DNA of 64,000 nt. Origin: Patiria miniata (lineage: Eukaryota > Echinodermata > Asteroidea > Valvatida > Asterinidae). The position numbers and the translations under genes are program-made. The number at the start of each line of letters is the position of its first letter. The stretch's first letter is position 1. Positions 1 to 12,800 of this stretch are shown here, piece by piece. The stretch spans positions 16,493,162 through 16,557,161 of the forward strand of contig NW_024037072.1 in the NCBI RefSeq assembly GCF_015706575.1. Reading direction: 5' to 3'. Under the pieces are notes generated by a model that saw only the letters and a program-made list of their open reading frames with translations, was not told where the DNA came from and did not search any database.

Positions 1-646
1 TCGATTGAACCGTTTTCTCTTCGGATTTTTCCTCCCCTTTTTCTCCGAGTCTTGAGGCTAATTTCCGGCAATAGAAACCCTTTCGCATTAACGCGGGACG
101 ATCTCTAAGGGCCCCCGGGCCTAGAGTGTTCAGGGTGACTGAAGGAACACGTGCCAGATAATTGAGCGTGAAAGGAACGGCTACAATGGAGATATTTTTT
201 TTACTTGGAAGGGTCAAACGCTGTCAGTCGGAAAGGATAGTTTGTGATTTGTTTTCCACATCTTTTTTTCTGGTAAGAGAATACAACGAAGAATCTTCCG
301 CCTGTGCTGAATTTCAAAAGATATATTTTTTATTTTTCCCCCGAATACAAGTGATCAGATAACTGATACAAAGGAATTCGCTCGTATAGAGTTCACGTAC
401 ATTGAAAGTGTGTTTGACAAGCATGTGCTAGCGAAGAGGTTTGTGCATTCAATCCTAAGTAAAGGTTTTGGTTGGCGAGATATGAGAGTTTATATCATAT
501 TATATGGCCCCCAGAAAAAAAATGGTTTGGTTCATTGTGTCCAAAGTAGTATATATGCCTATACGCGCTACAGGGAGGAATTGGGAGGTAAGAGAACATA
601 AACGTTACTTCTTCATTTTGAGTGGATGGCCTAACAAGTTATTGTA

Positions 647-776
647 CACTGCAAAAACTGTAGTGTTAATTTAACACTATTCGGTATCTATATAGGACAA
701 CACCAGTACAATTTAACACCAGATGGTCCTATATAGATACCAATGGTGTAAATTTAACACTGCAGTTTTTGCAGTG
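647..776. mobile_element. 130-bp MITE with long terminal inverted repeats and TA duplication
   Basis: The ends CACTGCAAAAACTG and, in inverse complement, the right end pair over nearly the full arms, including the inner words GTATCTATATAGGAC and GTCCTATATAGATAC. TA flanks both ends (645-646 and 777-778), consistent with a TA target-site duplication. There is no coding capacity. TA duplication suggests mobilisation by a Tc1/mariner-type transposase, which is inference. Confidence 0.75.
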
Positions 777-1113
777 TAGGATTGTAGGAACCTATCACAA
801 AACTTCGCAAGTCAGTCACAAGTCACCAAATTTCATGTTGACAAAATTTTAAAATGAACTGTGACGAAGACATTCCTTATGATGTCATCATGCAGGCTGC
901 TACTTGCGACCAGGAATGTGGTTAACTCGATTACTTAGGGTCCTTGTATAATTCCATTCATGAAGATACAAGTTGTGTAATAAATGAATAATGTGCACTT
1001 TGCAACAATTATAACCTTCATGGTAGAATATCTCGTCTTCTGGGGCATGGATTTTCAAAAATTTTATGAATTATTAATATTATTATTTTTTTTATTTTGA
1101 AGTGTTACTGCGC

Positions 1114-1175
1114 ATCTTCTTCTTCTTCTTCTTCTTCTTCTTCTTCTTCTTCTTCTTCTTCTTCTTCTTCTTCTT
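1114..1175. repeat. (TTC)n microsatellite
   Basis: About 20 uninterrupted TTC units followed by a T run. The open frames through it (poly-Ser on plus, poly-Arg or poly-Glu on minus) are by-products of the repeat. Confidence 0.95.
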
Positions 1176-3599
1176 TTTTTTTTAGGAAGTATGGACCTGA
1201 ACTGCCTGTGGTAAGCCCAGCGCATGGACATGGTGCACTTTTCAAAGTCATGTATCTGAATGTTTTCTCCACGCCATGTGTTGGTGTTCGATCCCACGGC
1301 ACTGAAATAATTTTCTTCCTTGGCACGTCGAATCGATATGGCTCTATTCCCGCAGCACTAGTCCCGCCAGCGCGGAGGCGGGATTAAAAAAAAAAAACTC
1401 CCAAAACAAGAGCACGTGGCCATGCACTGTGATTCCTCTCATAAGTCTGATGTACATTATCGATTGACAGACTAATACCGGCTGTGTTGTTGTGAAGCCT
1501 ACGGGAGACACGGGGGAAGAAAATCGAGAATAGCCCAGCCACATCGGTCTTGCCTCCGTTGGCACTTTGATGATAATGAGTGCGAAGATAACTCCCAAGT
1601 GATGTCACCTTTTTGTCACTGGGAGTGGGAACGGTGGATGCAAATTGGTGATTTCGCTAGGAAAAAAAACTGCAGCGCAATGAAATTTGAGCCATCGGTT
1701 TCCAAACGGAGACGTTGAAAGATACAAGACTAATTAGTGAAATGAGTGTTTCTCCAAGATAATGTGTTTGCTATAGGGAAATCATAGAGGCAATGTTTAT
1801 TAAATGTCTCATTGAATTGATTCCTGCAAATCCAATTCAGCAAAAGAGTGGAAGGCAGGGTGAAGTATCTTCAAATATATCTGCCTTCTTTCGTAATTAA
1901 ATCTTTACGTTAATTCTACCTGTAATGATACATTCCTTATATGAAAAACATTGGTTTTTGATTAAAATTCTAAAACCCTCATATAGTGTTTCTTTAGATG
2001 AGGTTATCTGACAACATGGTACGTGTGGTTCTCCCGTTGGCTGTTTATGCAACGTCTACAGCTAGTTTAATGAAATTGTGTAGAATATGATATAGGTATC
2101 ATTGGATTGAGGATAAGTGAGGCTTACATAGCTTTGAGGCATGTCCTTAAATCTCGGAGTTTCCTGGGGGGTTTAAACCAACAAATATAAAATGAAGTTA
2201 TTCTAAATCATGGGAAGACGCCTGTAATTTACTACCAAAAAAACTACAATTTTCGATATCTGATGCCAAACATATTGAATTATCGTTGTAAAACTGATCT
2301 TGGATGTTTAGAACGAGATCTTATAAAGTGCTGTCATCTTCTGCTACCCTGAGCCTGACGGAAGGCATATAATAGGTTTTGATTTTATGTGTTTTTTCTC
2401 TTCCCTTTTCTTGGTTTAGTTCTTCCACTTCGTCAACGGGGTAGTTTAAAGACTAACACTGTTAAAAGATGTTCAGCGCAGTCGACACCATCTTCTCACT
2501 ATATAATCGAGATACACCAGATTTTTTTCGTTAAGACTGAGGGTCAGACTGTTTCATTCTCCCCCCTGATGAACAGGGAGCACGTGGTTCACCCAAGCGT
2601 GACAATCAATTACAACACTCGTTGATTTCCCAAGATCACCTGGGTATTCTTACCATGCCTTATACTCGGGCCGGATTCACTTTCAGTATTGGAACTACAC
2701 TCTCAATCGCCCATCGCTCGGACGTTTCGGCTGAAGACCTCAAGCGCAGTTGGTCATTCCATGCATGCTCTACAAGAGGACTCAACGACAGCTCTTATAA
2801 ATTTCAAGTGCAGGAGAAAAGCATTTGTAGTTCGCTTTCTTCCGCTATTTTCGAATTGTATTTTGTTCTTATAGCCGCACGTCAGACAGCGTCTCGTTCA
2901 AATTGAATATGTGTTCGTATAAGGAGATTCTTATAGAAGGAGAAATTGATTTGATCTTTGGAATAAGATGTCTTGATCTTTTCCTCTATATATTTCTCTT
3001 TGACGACAACTCCAGGGTGTTTTGGGGACATTCCAGGAGCGAGAGGTACATTCCAAGCAGCACTTTAATGCGGCAAGACCTCGTTTTGTAATCAACCGTC
3101 CATCACTTTCAGGCTTTCAATTTATCCGGAATTGAACGTAAACTCATTTGCCTAAAAACAAAACTTTCAGCGTGTATTGATTTGATCACTTAGCGCGATC
3201 GTTTAGCGGCCATCTTGCCACATCTGTCGGAGAATCTTAATTTTCTATGTGCGCTTCCCAACCCTGAGAGCTAGCTAGTGCCCCGGGGTGGTGGAAAAAA
3301 TTAAAAAGGTGGCAATCTATTGATTGAATTACGGATAATTTCAGCATCGATTCAAGTCCATCAGAGTACTACCCGCGTGTGTGTGGTGTGAGTCAGGCTG
3401 AGCGAAACGCACAGGGGGAGAGAGCGCCGTAGATGTGATGATATGCCGCGCTTCAGTTTGCATCCACTCCTGGCGTAGCTGTCGACAGACGGCCGGGTTT
3501 TTAAAACGGGCACAAGTGGACGGGTGAACCCCTTCCTTGCCCTTATCAATCTTAACGCGCCAGACTCGAGATCTGTCACGTCCATCTCAGCCGAGCGCT

Positions 3600-3817
3600 C
3601 CAAGCTTACTCATCACGCACGCGCGTCACATCCTCGCAAACGGCGCCCAATCCCCTAACGCCAGCCGTTATTATCCGTCTTTATAGCCCCGTCGATTTGG
3701 GCACGGTAATTTTCACCGTTGGTATTTGCGACTTGTGTTCTGCCGCGTCATATTCTAGGCCGTGTGGTTTTTTCTGTTATCGAAGTCGGCGGACTGGGAT
3801 ACCATAGCGTGATAACT
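3600..3817 (+). promoter_or_regulatory. Putative promoter and 5' UTR of the nAChR gene
   Basis: The stretch just before the start codon is richer in CpG than its surroundings (for example CACGCACGCGCGTCAC near 3615), and a weak TATA-like TTTATAG lies near 3680. No transcription start can be fixed from sequence, and an untranslated first exon further upstream is possible. Confidence 0.25.
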
Positions 3818-3878
3818 ATGGATAGGCTTAAGATTGTCTTGGCTCTTGCTGCTGTGCTGCTATTCAACGTGATTCAAG
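3818..3878 (+). CDS. nAChR exon 1: signal peptide
   Basis: Encodes [20 protein letters not shown] plus the first base of a Gly codon. The hydrophobic core fits a secretory signal peptide. The donor is AAG|GTAAGA. Phase 1 fits the next exon, which supplies GT to complete GGT. Confidence 0.85.
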
Positions 3879-6800
3879 GTAAGACAGTTTATGCTTGCTT
3901 AAAGTTTAGTTGGCACGATAATTTAAGTAATATTTATCACTATCAACATATTTCTGTAGTATGTTGTCATACTCTTTGCACAATGTTAAAAATGCAATGT
4001 TATGCACAAAATGCACAATGTTTAACAAGCACGCCAATAAAAAAATATTCTGTGTTATTTCCTTTTAGTAATCGTTGTCGTGGCAAATGTACATTAATTT
4101 ATTTTGTTACACAGTTCTGATATTTTGTAGATTCTTACATTTCTCTGCGACACTTTGAGTAAGGTATACTTCAAAGATACCTTCATGAGCGGGGTTTTTT
4201 TCAGCCGAACTAATCAAAGTCAGTTGCCCATAGTTATTTGAATTGGCAGTTTAATGAATTGCATATCGCTGCACTGATTAAAATAACACTTGAAGTTATA
4301 CGTCTTTGGTCTTTTTTCTACATATCTCTAATCTGTTGGTGTTTGTTTGTTTAATGGTGTGCTTCATTCCTTTGGTAAACAACATAATATCCTGCTGTTT
4401 ACATCGCACTTTCTGCACTCTTTACGATTTAGCAACAAGCACCTTACGTTAATACACACTTTGATTTCGCAGTTGCACTTCTTTAGTTTCTCATCTTTCT
4501 GCACTCCTTGTATCTTCCCCGTTATAATTTGCTAGTTATAACAAAAATTGGTTTCAAAAGCAAGACAGAGATATTAAGTTGTACGAACCTTCTGTATTAA
4601 AGTACTATAGTTTTGTAACGCATTCTTCTGTACCAATTGACACATTTCTAAATACGATATTTTAAAACACTATGTATCAGTTCATATATCAGACTTGATT
4701 TTGAGGGATTATGTTCACTTGGATGTTTTCAGTGTCTCGTAAAATACATTTTATGGTTCTTTGTGTTAATGTCCATTGTGGTAACACTTCTTCACTTTCT
4801 TTAAATCTCACTATTTTACAATTTACACTCGTCCTTTCTTAGCACCATTGACAGCACGGTATTTGTTTTTGCTATTTTCATGTCTACAGCACTCCGTTTA
4901 CTAACCTCACATTGCTAATGTGTATATACTCTTATATCCCCCTCATCATTCATATAACAAGCTAACCACAACAAGACGAGTTCCTACGGCTGTAAGTTTC
5001 TCAATCAGCTTCTAAACCTCTCTTTTTTCGTTCTCTGAAAAGTCTGTCTTCATCTGCAATTCAATATATACAAACGTGTTCAACAGATGCATAGGATATC
5101 AGCATACATGGTCATCTTTCTCTGTAATAAAAAGAAATAGTTGATACAAAGGGCCGAATTCTGCTCGTACCAAAGTATTCTCTTTCATTGTTGGCATTTC
5201 AAAGAATACTCCTGTCACCCACACAGTTCAATAAAAAACTGTTGTTAAGGTAACGTATCATCTTGAAAACCAAAATCAGACATAATAGATTTTTTTTGTT
5301 TCTGGTCAAAAATACCGTTTAAGGCCTTTTCAAGAAAACTCTCTCCTTCGTTTATCCAATTTTTTTTTATTTTTTTTTTCATTTTTCAAAGTTTTTTGGC
5401 TGGAGCCAATGCATGCCCACTATATAATTGAAGCATGACAATGTTATCGGTGGAATGTTTCACACTAAACTAACATGTGTTTGTTTGTTGGTGTTTTTTT
5501 TCTTGCTTCTTTTACCTATCTCAGTGCCCATAACTTTTTTGAGATGTTATGTTTTATCCGATTCTGGTGTATCAATTACTTTTTCTTACTAGGCCTACTA
5601 GTAATTAGATTCCGCAAACGAAAACACTGATAACAAACAACAAACAATCCAAATCCAAATGGCACTACCGCTTAAAGCATAGCAAATATTACGATGCATT
5701 ATTGTAGGAGACCTCTCTGTTACGTTTCAAAACATGTCTAAAAATAAAAGAATATACAGTAGGTTTCCTGTAGTTAATAGACATACTAGAACCTTCCTGC
5801 TATGTTAGACAACACTTAGTGCATGTGGAGAATGCTGGCACATTCTGTTTATATCCAAGCACGATGTTAACCTTTCCACTGTTTTTTTTACCTTTGCACC
5901 ACTGACTCGCACATTAAGTAATGCAGACGGATAGACCTTGAACTTGTTCCGTAATTTTTAGGATCCTGGAAAATTGTGTCCTGAATTCAATACACAGGCA
6001 TAGTAAAAAAAAAATGGAATTCATTATGAAATGTGGGTCGTATGGGAAATCATTTTTGTTTGCCATCTGCCTTTGCTTGAAGAACCCGGTGGGGTCTTAA
6101 TGAGTGCCTCAAAAATTATGAGGAAGACTCGAGATGTAATTTCAGCCAGAAGGAACGAGGCAAATTAAGGACATGATTTTAATTACGGCATATGAATTGA
6201 TAGTGCGTTCAGTCTAAATCTAAGCCCTCTGGGAATGTGTTTCCTTTCTGGTGTCTTCTTATTTTCATAATTGCTTTAGATGACCGACAAAAGCAAGGTT
6301 TTGCAAAGCTATAGCGGTTTTCGAAGCAATTTACTATCGGTATGAAGAACACGTTTTTACCCGAACAATGAGGGCTCCAGGGCAGGCCCATCTAATGAAA
6401 ATGGCTTGCCATTCCCGTGAAGGGTCCAATTATGACAAACGTCCTAAAAGATATCAACGGATATAAATCTGATTTGAAAGTGGCAGGTTTGTCTCCACTA
6501 AATTGCATAATGGCATGTTGCCCTGTGACGCAAAACTGCTGGGACGATGTCGAGGTACAATGATTCTTATTTGTTACAATTTTACTCAAGGCATGTCAAG
6601 AGCTTCGTCGTTAAAAAAAATTAAATAAAACTCAGTACTCGCAGACACATATAGTTCTTATAATTATTTGACAGTATCAAAATTGCACCATATTTAGCTA
6701 TGAATTTTTAATGGTATTATTTGTGATTTAGTTTGCAGGTAAAATGAACAGTCAAAATCAAATGATAACCTGTGTCGTTCGCGGCATCAGAAGATAGGAG

Positions 6801-9800
6801 TCTTAGACATGGCCCATTATGATTTTAAAATAGCCTCTTGTGACCGCATTGTAACGTCAGGTTTACTTCTCAAGCAGATCTGATCTTAAAATAGTAAACA
6901 AAGTGACGGCAAGAATAGGGTGTGTGATTTGAACCAATGGTTATTCAAATAACACATCACTCATTCTGTAATCTCATTAAGTTTCGGATGGTATTAACAG
7001 CCCTCAAAAGAAAAGTCAATTTCCACATCAGTACATAAGTAGATTTAATAACTTAATCCACTTGCACAAAATTTGACTTATAATTGTGAATAACTCTTAT
7101 ATTTTAAAATGAAACTTGCTGCACCCCTTGTGCCGAGCCCCGTATGAAATGTCTCAAGTTGGTATAACCAAATTGAGCTGATTGCCCCTATATTTCACAA
7201 CTCCCTTTCTGCACATTTTGGCGTTGTCTGTGTAGGTGTACTGTGCGCTACTGGAACGTACCGTTTGGTGACCACTCTGATGCAAAACTACTCCAAGGTG
7301 GTGCGGCCGGCCGAGTCGCCCCAAGACGCCATCATGGTCGCCTACGGGGTAGCCCTCCAACAGATTATTGATATGGTAAATGCTTCCTTATAAGATAAGT
7401 CTTAAAGTTTAACTTTCGTCCGGAGATTGCTATACACTTAATGTTTTAGATTGTGTAACCATTTTTTTTTTTTAGATTTCTTAGCTAAAATGAGTCCAAA
7501 TAATGTCTTACAATTGTTTACATCTGATTCCGCAGCTATGCATGTTTTACCTTCATTGCTTATTCGCATTTTCATCAGCGATTGAAGCCATTGAATTTTG
7601 AGCCAAAGCTGCCAACGTTAGACTAGCGCCGAATCCATGTGATAATTCTATGTAAGAAATCAAGTCCCACCTAAATGAAACTAAGTGTGTTTGAAGCAAA
7701 GGCTATTTTTAAGAAACATGTTTGACCTGTATCAAGACTGGCACTCTATTGGCTCTGTCATCGAGGATCACACTTTTGAACCCCTAAATTCCTACCCGCG
7801 ATAACTACACAAAAACCGCATAGTTTCAAAGTATATAGTTGCGTGAACGATTATTGTCTATTTTGAATGATGTTTTTTTTTCAATTTCTCTATTTCCTTA
7901 TAACGCATTGAAGAGCCAAAGAGAGTGATTTCTGATTGAAAGTGCTTCTTAACGATTTCATAAGCCAAGGAATCGAGGAATCCCCTTACTTACGTTCGCC
8001 TCATCTTTTGGTCGTACAACCTCCCATTAATACCCTTTGGGACCTCAATGTCTGGAGCGAGGGAAAGTGGCGGTCTCTCTAATGTGCCTCGTCGAGTTCC
8101 AAGCCCTTGCAATGGGTTTAATTGTCCATTATTAAGTCGAAAATGAAGTTCAAAATGCAGTGACATCGGCTTTTAACAGCATTGATAGGTTCTAATCGGG
8201 CTTGGCTGTTGCGGCTTCGCTGTGCAATCCCAAAGTCATGCAGTTCGTCAGCCCGAAAACAGCGCGTGATGAAATTCAAATCCCAAAGAGAACTTCATAG
8301 AATTAACATTTCTGAATGCATTGGGCTTTCATTGAGGTCAAAATGCTCCCAACATATCAAGGGCAGCATAATTAATATTAATTTTCTCGTTTAAAAACCA
8401 CATTGGACGTTTCTTACGGTCTGAAAATCCTAAAGATTTCCACCAATGTAACTTCTGTCCGTCCCTCTAACTGTAAAAATAAATATACAAGTGTCACTAT
8501 ACTATTAAAGCAACAGTCAAAACACTTACGGATTTCCCTTTTTTCCAGTGTCTATAGTTTTTAGAACTGAATTAATATCTAGTCTTGCGCAAAAACACTC
8601 ATATTCTTTACTTTCGAAGAGAATCCTATATTCAGATATTGCAGTCATATGAATGTCTAATCAAATGCCAGTTTGTCACCAAATCAAACGACAGTTTTGA
8701 TATGCTATCAGTAGAAAGGGCAGGGATATGTCCATTGATGCCTATCAGGAACCCTAGGCCTACGAGTTGGTTACCATCCATTCTTGATTAGTACTATTTT
8801 AGTAGGCCTAAATAATTATAAAAAAATTACCATGCGAGTGTACCAACGAATTACAAACTTTGATGTCAATTACATGCATGTTTGCATTGACCATTCAAAA
8901 GTAAACTCACGAATGTTTTTGGTAATACAAATTGAATCGGGTGAATGAAATATCTCGGATAGTTCTACCCTTCTCTACCTTTAATGTTTTATGTGAGTTC
9001 CAAAAATAGTGGCAAGCTCTTTCAACCTTCTCAGCCTTATTAAGATCTTTATGGGTCTCAGGTAAGCGACCTCAAGTTTAATCCTCCCCAGACTAGACTC
9101 AGGGGCAACGACGGAGGGGAAACACGCGAGACTTAACCGCCAGTGTTCACTGATGTCTCTGGTCGGTCAAGTCAAGTCAAGCTAGTTCAAGCCATAATAC
9201 AGACGCCTCCATTCAACTCCGGGTTATAAACACGGTAATTTCCCGCTGAACTGACTGTGTGTTGTGTGTCAAAGGAGGCAAATTGTCGCAGATTGTTACC
9301 CATAAAGTGCTAATACGCAGTGTACCGCAGGCGGGGCGGGGATTGGATGAGACTCGTGGGACCCGCTGAAATTTGATATCTTCCTGGGATTATTTTCTCC
9401 TTTTTAATATTTCTCTTCCTCTTTGAGGCCACATAACTGTTTCTCAGTAAATAATACTGCTATCATTATTGATATTGCTATGTTCGCGTTTTTATTTGTT
9501 TAATTTGAGTGTTTTCCTTTTAATTTTTGTTACCGGTTTTGTTCTCAAACAAACAAAACACTCGGTAATTAGGTATCGCGGATTGCCCAAGGAATGTATC
9601 ACTGTAAATTTACCTCTAAATTATCCGATTCTAGAAATATGTATCTTTATTTTCCAGCTGTGACGCTAGGATGGCACAATTCGATGGCTGTGCTGACTGC
9701 ATGCATGCACTTTAATGCTAATCTGAAATTCACAAGGGGCTGGTCGTGTGACATTGATGCTTTATATTCACTGTTGGATGACTAACACAAACACTTCACT

Positions 9801-12800
9801 GCCGTTTTTCTGCAAGTGTTGCAATATTACGAGAGGCGAGTTAGTTGCGCCAACACAACAAACATTCTGCCGGCTACCGAAAATGCGCATTTTCCTTCGA
9901 GTATTATATTCACCCCACGCCAATTTCAAGCCCAACACGAACCGCGCTAGTACAGTACACCCAGCAGAAAAGCTAGCCTGCTTGTGGTGCGACAAGAGGG
10001 GGCGAAAAGCCCCGATCGAATCAAACTTAATGAAGACGATATATCTCAAACATTTTGACGTCACCCGGCAATGCCATCGCTTTCCTGGCAAATAAGTCTC
10101 GAATTGCCGCCGCAAGCGATCCGCTCTGTGATTAAAGAAAGCAAATCGGAGACCACGAACAGAGAGACATGGACAGAAAGGGAGAAAGACGGAGAGTGTG
10201 GAGAGTAAAGGATGAAGACAAGACGAACTGGCACTTTACAAGATTGAGACCGCTGTTTTTGGCAGTGAGGATTAGGAAGTGATGGATTTATCCGTCTGTA
10301 GTATAGTGCACGCGCTATGCGCGCCAGCAAGGAGGCGCATCAACCACGCAGCGCTCGTTGCATTATCCGTTTCCCGTTCGCGTCAGCTCTGTTGCCGCTC
10401 AAGATTCACCTATCTTTTTAATGGCAGTCTCATCGATCAACTCCCGCAGTAGTGTTAATCACCGCACACTGAAAGCTTGCCCCGAATTCCTTCACTTGAC
10501 ATTTCAACAAAACGTTCCCAGTCCGCCGGTCTTCTTTCTTCAACTCTGTCTATCTTGGAGACTTTATGCGATCTTGCCACTCGGGTTTGAAGGGCACTAA
10601 TCAGGAATACTTCGGGGAAATGTTTTGTTAGACACCCAGGGTGCGAAGGGAACACAGAACCCCCGCTATGTTCAAGTTTCGACAAGTGAAGTGTCCCTGC
10701 GACACAGTCGGTTCATAGGAATGTTTTCACACGGAATGATACCCCGATACCTTAGGTGTTGCTTTTGTCTCCTCTGAATGAACTGCCACTTGATGGAATT
10801 GAAATCACTGAGATAGGAGTAATGACTGAGATCTCTAGAGACAATTTATGCTAGTCAGCATCAGGCAAAAATCTGGGAAGAATTTAGCGCATAGTTTTAC
10901 TTATTTTGTTAACCTTTCAACACTAGCTCTTTTGTAATAGGTTTGCTGTTTTTAATCTCAAATTCCCTGCACAAACAAATTGGCCCCGTCTATCTTCCGT
11001 ACATAATGCTATCAGTGTCATTTGATTAAAATCATATTGAATATGAACATCTTTCATATCAGGCTCCTTTATGCACCACAGTCATGATAGCGTGAGACTG
11101 AACGACCCATTATATTTTGTTCCCATTATTACCACAGCGTGGTAATATTGGGTCGTGACTCTTTGAGTCCCATTCAAGGCAAGTTCAGGGTACAGAGAGG
11201 ATAATGAACTTAAAAGTAGGAATGGGCACAAGAAGAAAACTGCATGGCCGCCCACAATTAATGTCATATCATGTGAAAATTGGATTTTATTTTCCATGAT
11301 GATTTGGAAATGACCAAGTTACCACTAATACGAAAAAACTGAACATTCGGCATACATCATAAGCAACTCGGATATGAAAAGAACATTATTTTTGTAAGAA
11401 AAAACATCTAGCAGGCGCCATTTTACTTTTTTTCCCTCCACTCCCAACAATCCTTTAAAGTTATGTAGGTTTGAGGTTTGAAGTATTGACTTCAAACGAT
11501 GCATGGAATTATATTTTGGCCCTACCCCCGTTAAATGTTCCGTAGCAACTTATTGCCCAGTTAGATCCTTGCAAACACTTCAAATTCCAATCGTTTTTGT
11601 TTTACCTATTGGCTTACAGGACGAACGAAACCAGATACTGACGACAAACGTGTGGCTGAGACAGGTAAATATCACGTCCGTCCCGTGGTAGTCCATATTT
11701 CGATTATTTCCTGTGTTTATGGCGATGACATCTAGGAACTTGAGCAAGCATATGATAAGATTTTGTCAGTGGAACCTGCAAACAATGCAAATACACGGGT
11801 ATTCCAGATCACGTTGGCTTAGCGTCAGTGCATAGAAGGGGCCATAAAAGCTTGGGAACATTAGTTTTTATATAATTTTATACATGTACCTTGAAAACAT
11901 TGTGGTATATTTTATAAGTGGTGGTAATTCATCACTTCAGTAATGTTGAGTATTATATCGGAGCAATTATATTTCCGAATGCCAAACTTGTCAAATCTTT
12001 TGATAAATATGTCCCGAGTCTATAGGCCTCTTGTCATGCCTTTTGAAGTACCTATACTACCAAGCCGAACGATTCAATTTATTTGATGATTCGTTCCAGC
12101 GATTCCCGAATTAAACAAATCAGAGTGCGAAAACGGACGGCCTATTCCCTTACTCAAGAGGGTCTATATACGAGTGCATATTGTGATCAATTTGAACAGC
12201 CATCATAGCTGACAGAATCAATCCGAACTGAGAACAGAAGTGGAAACTTGGTCTGGGGGTAAACTGACGGCAGTTAATTAAAAACCTGCGGCAGCTCGAT
12301 TGAGCCTCTCGATTGAGCCTTTCTATCAGTTCACGTTTAACTGCTTTTATTCTACCCCCCCCCCCACCACCACCACCTCGGCACTGTTATGGAATTTTGT
12401 ACAGCTTAAATGCAATCTTTTTAATCTTTATCTGCTTGCCATGTATAATTTGTGTTTGGGCAATATAATTTTCCTCACCAAGATCTTCAAATTGAAATTA
12501 AATATCTGCAGTGTTTTAGTTATTTTATTGACACAGGCCTACTTACCTCAGAAGCTGAAATCACGAGATATGTAAGCTTTACTTATACAGCAATGACAGA
12601 GTGCGAATCTGTTATTATAGGCTACTCCCACATTCGTTTTGGCAATCCATAAAAAAATCAGAATTTTACAGCAAAACTACTTTATCCCTTGTAAGCTGAA
12701 ACAACTCATGTTCATATGTGTGAGTTATTAATCGCTAAGTGATGACAATGTAAAGTCAGTATGATTATTCGAATACACGATATCCACATAGATTTGTACA

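Larger units (their letters stand above)
1..3599. other. Upstream non-coding region
   Basis: No coding exon is supported. Apart from the MITE at 647-776 and the (TTC)n array at 1114-1175 it is ordinary AT-rich sequence; CpG content rises from about 3370. Short open frames here have no family signature. Confidence 0.5.

Noticed and set aside
1250..1310. TGTTCGATCCC, similar to a Pol III B-box
   Set aside because: No A box or tRNA-like fold accompanies it.
1064..1387. Open frames with poly-Arg, poly-Ser and poly-Glu stretches
   Set aside because: They are translations of the (TTC)n microsatellite in different frames, with no flanking domain.
9748..10115. Overlapping 115-codon frames on both strands in nAChR intron 2
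   Set aside because: Both strands are open over the same GC-richer stretch, neither shows a domain, and no nAChR exon is missing there.
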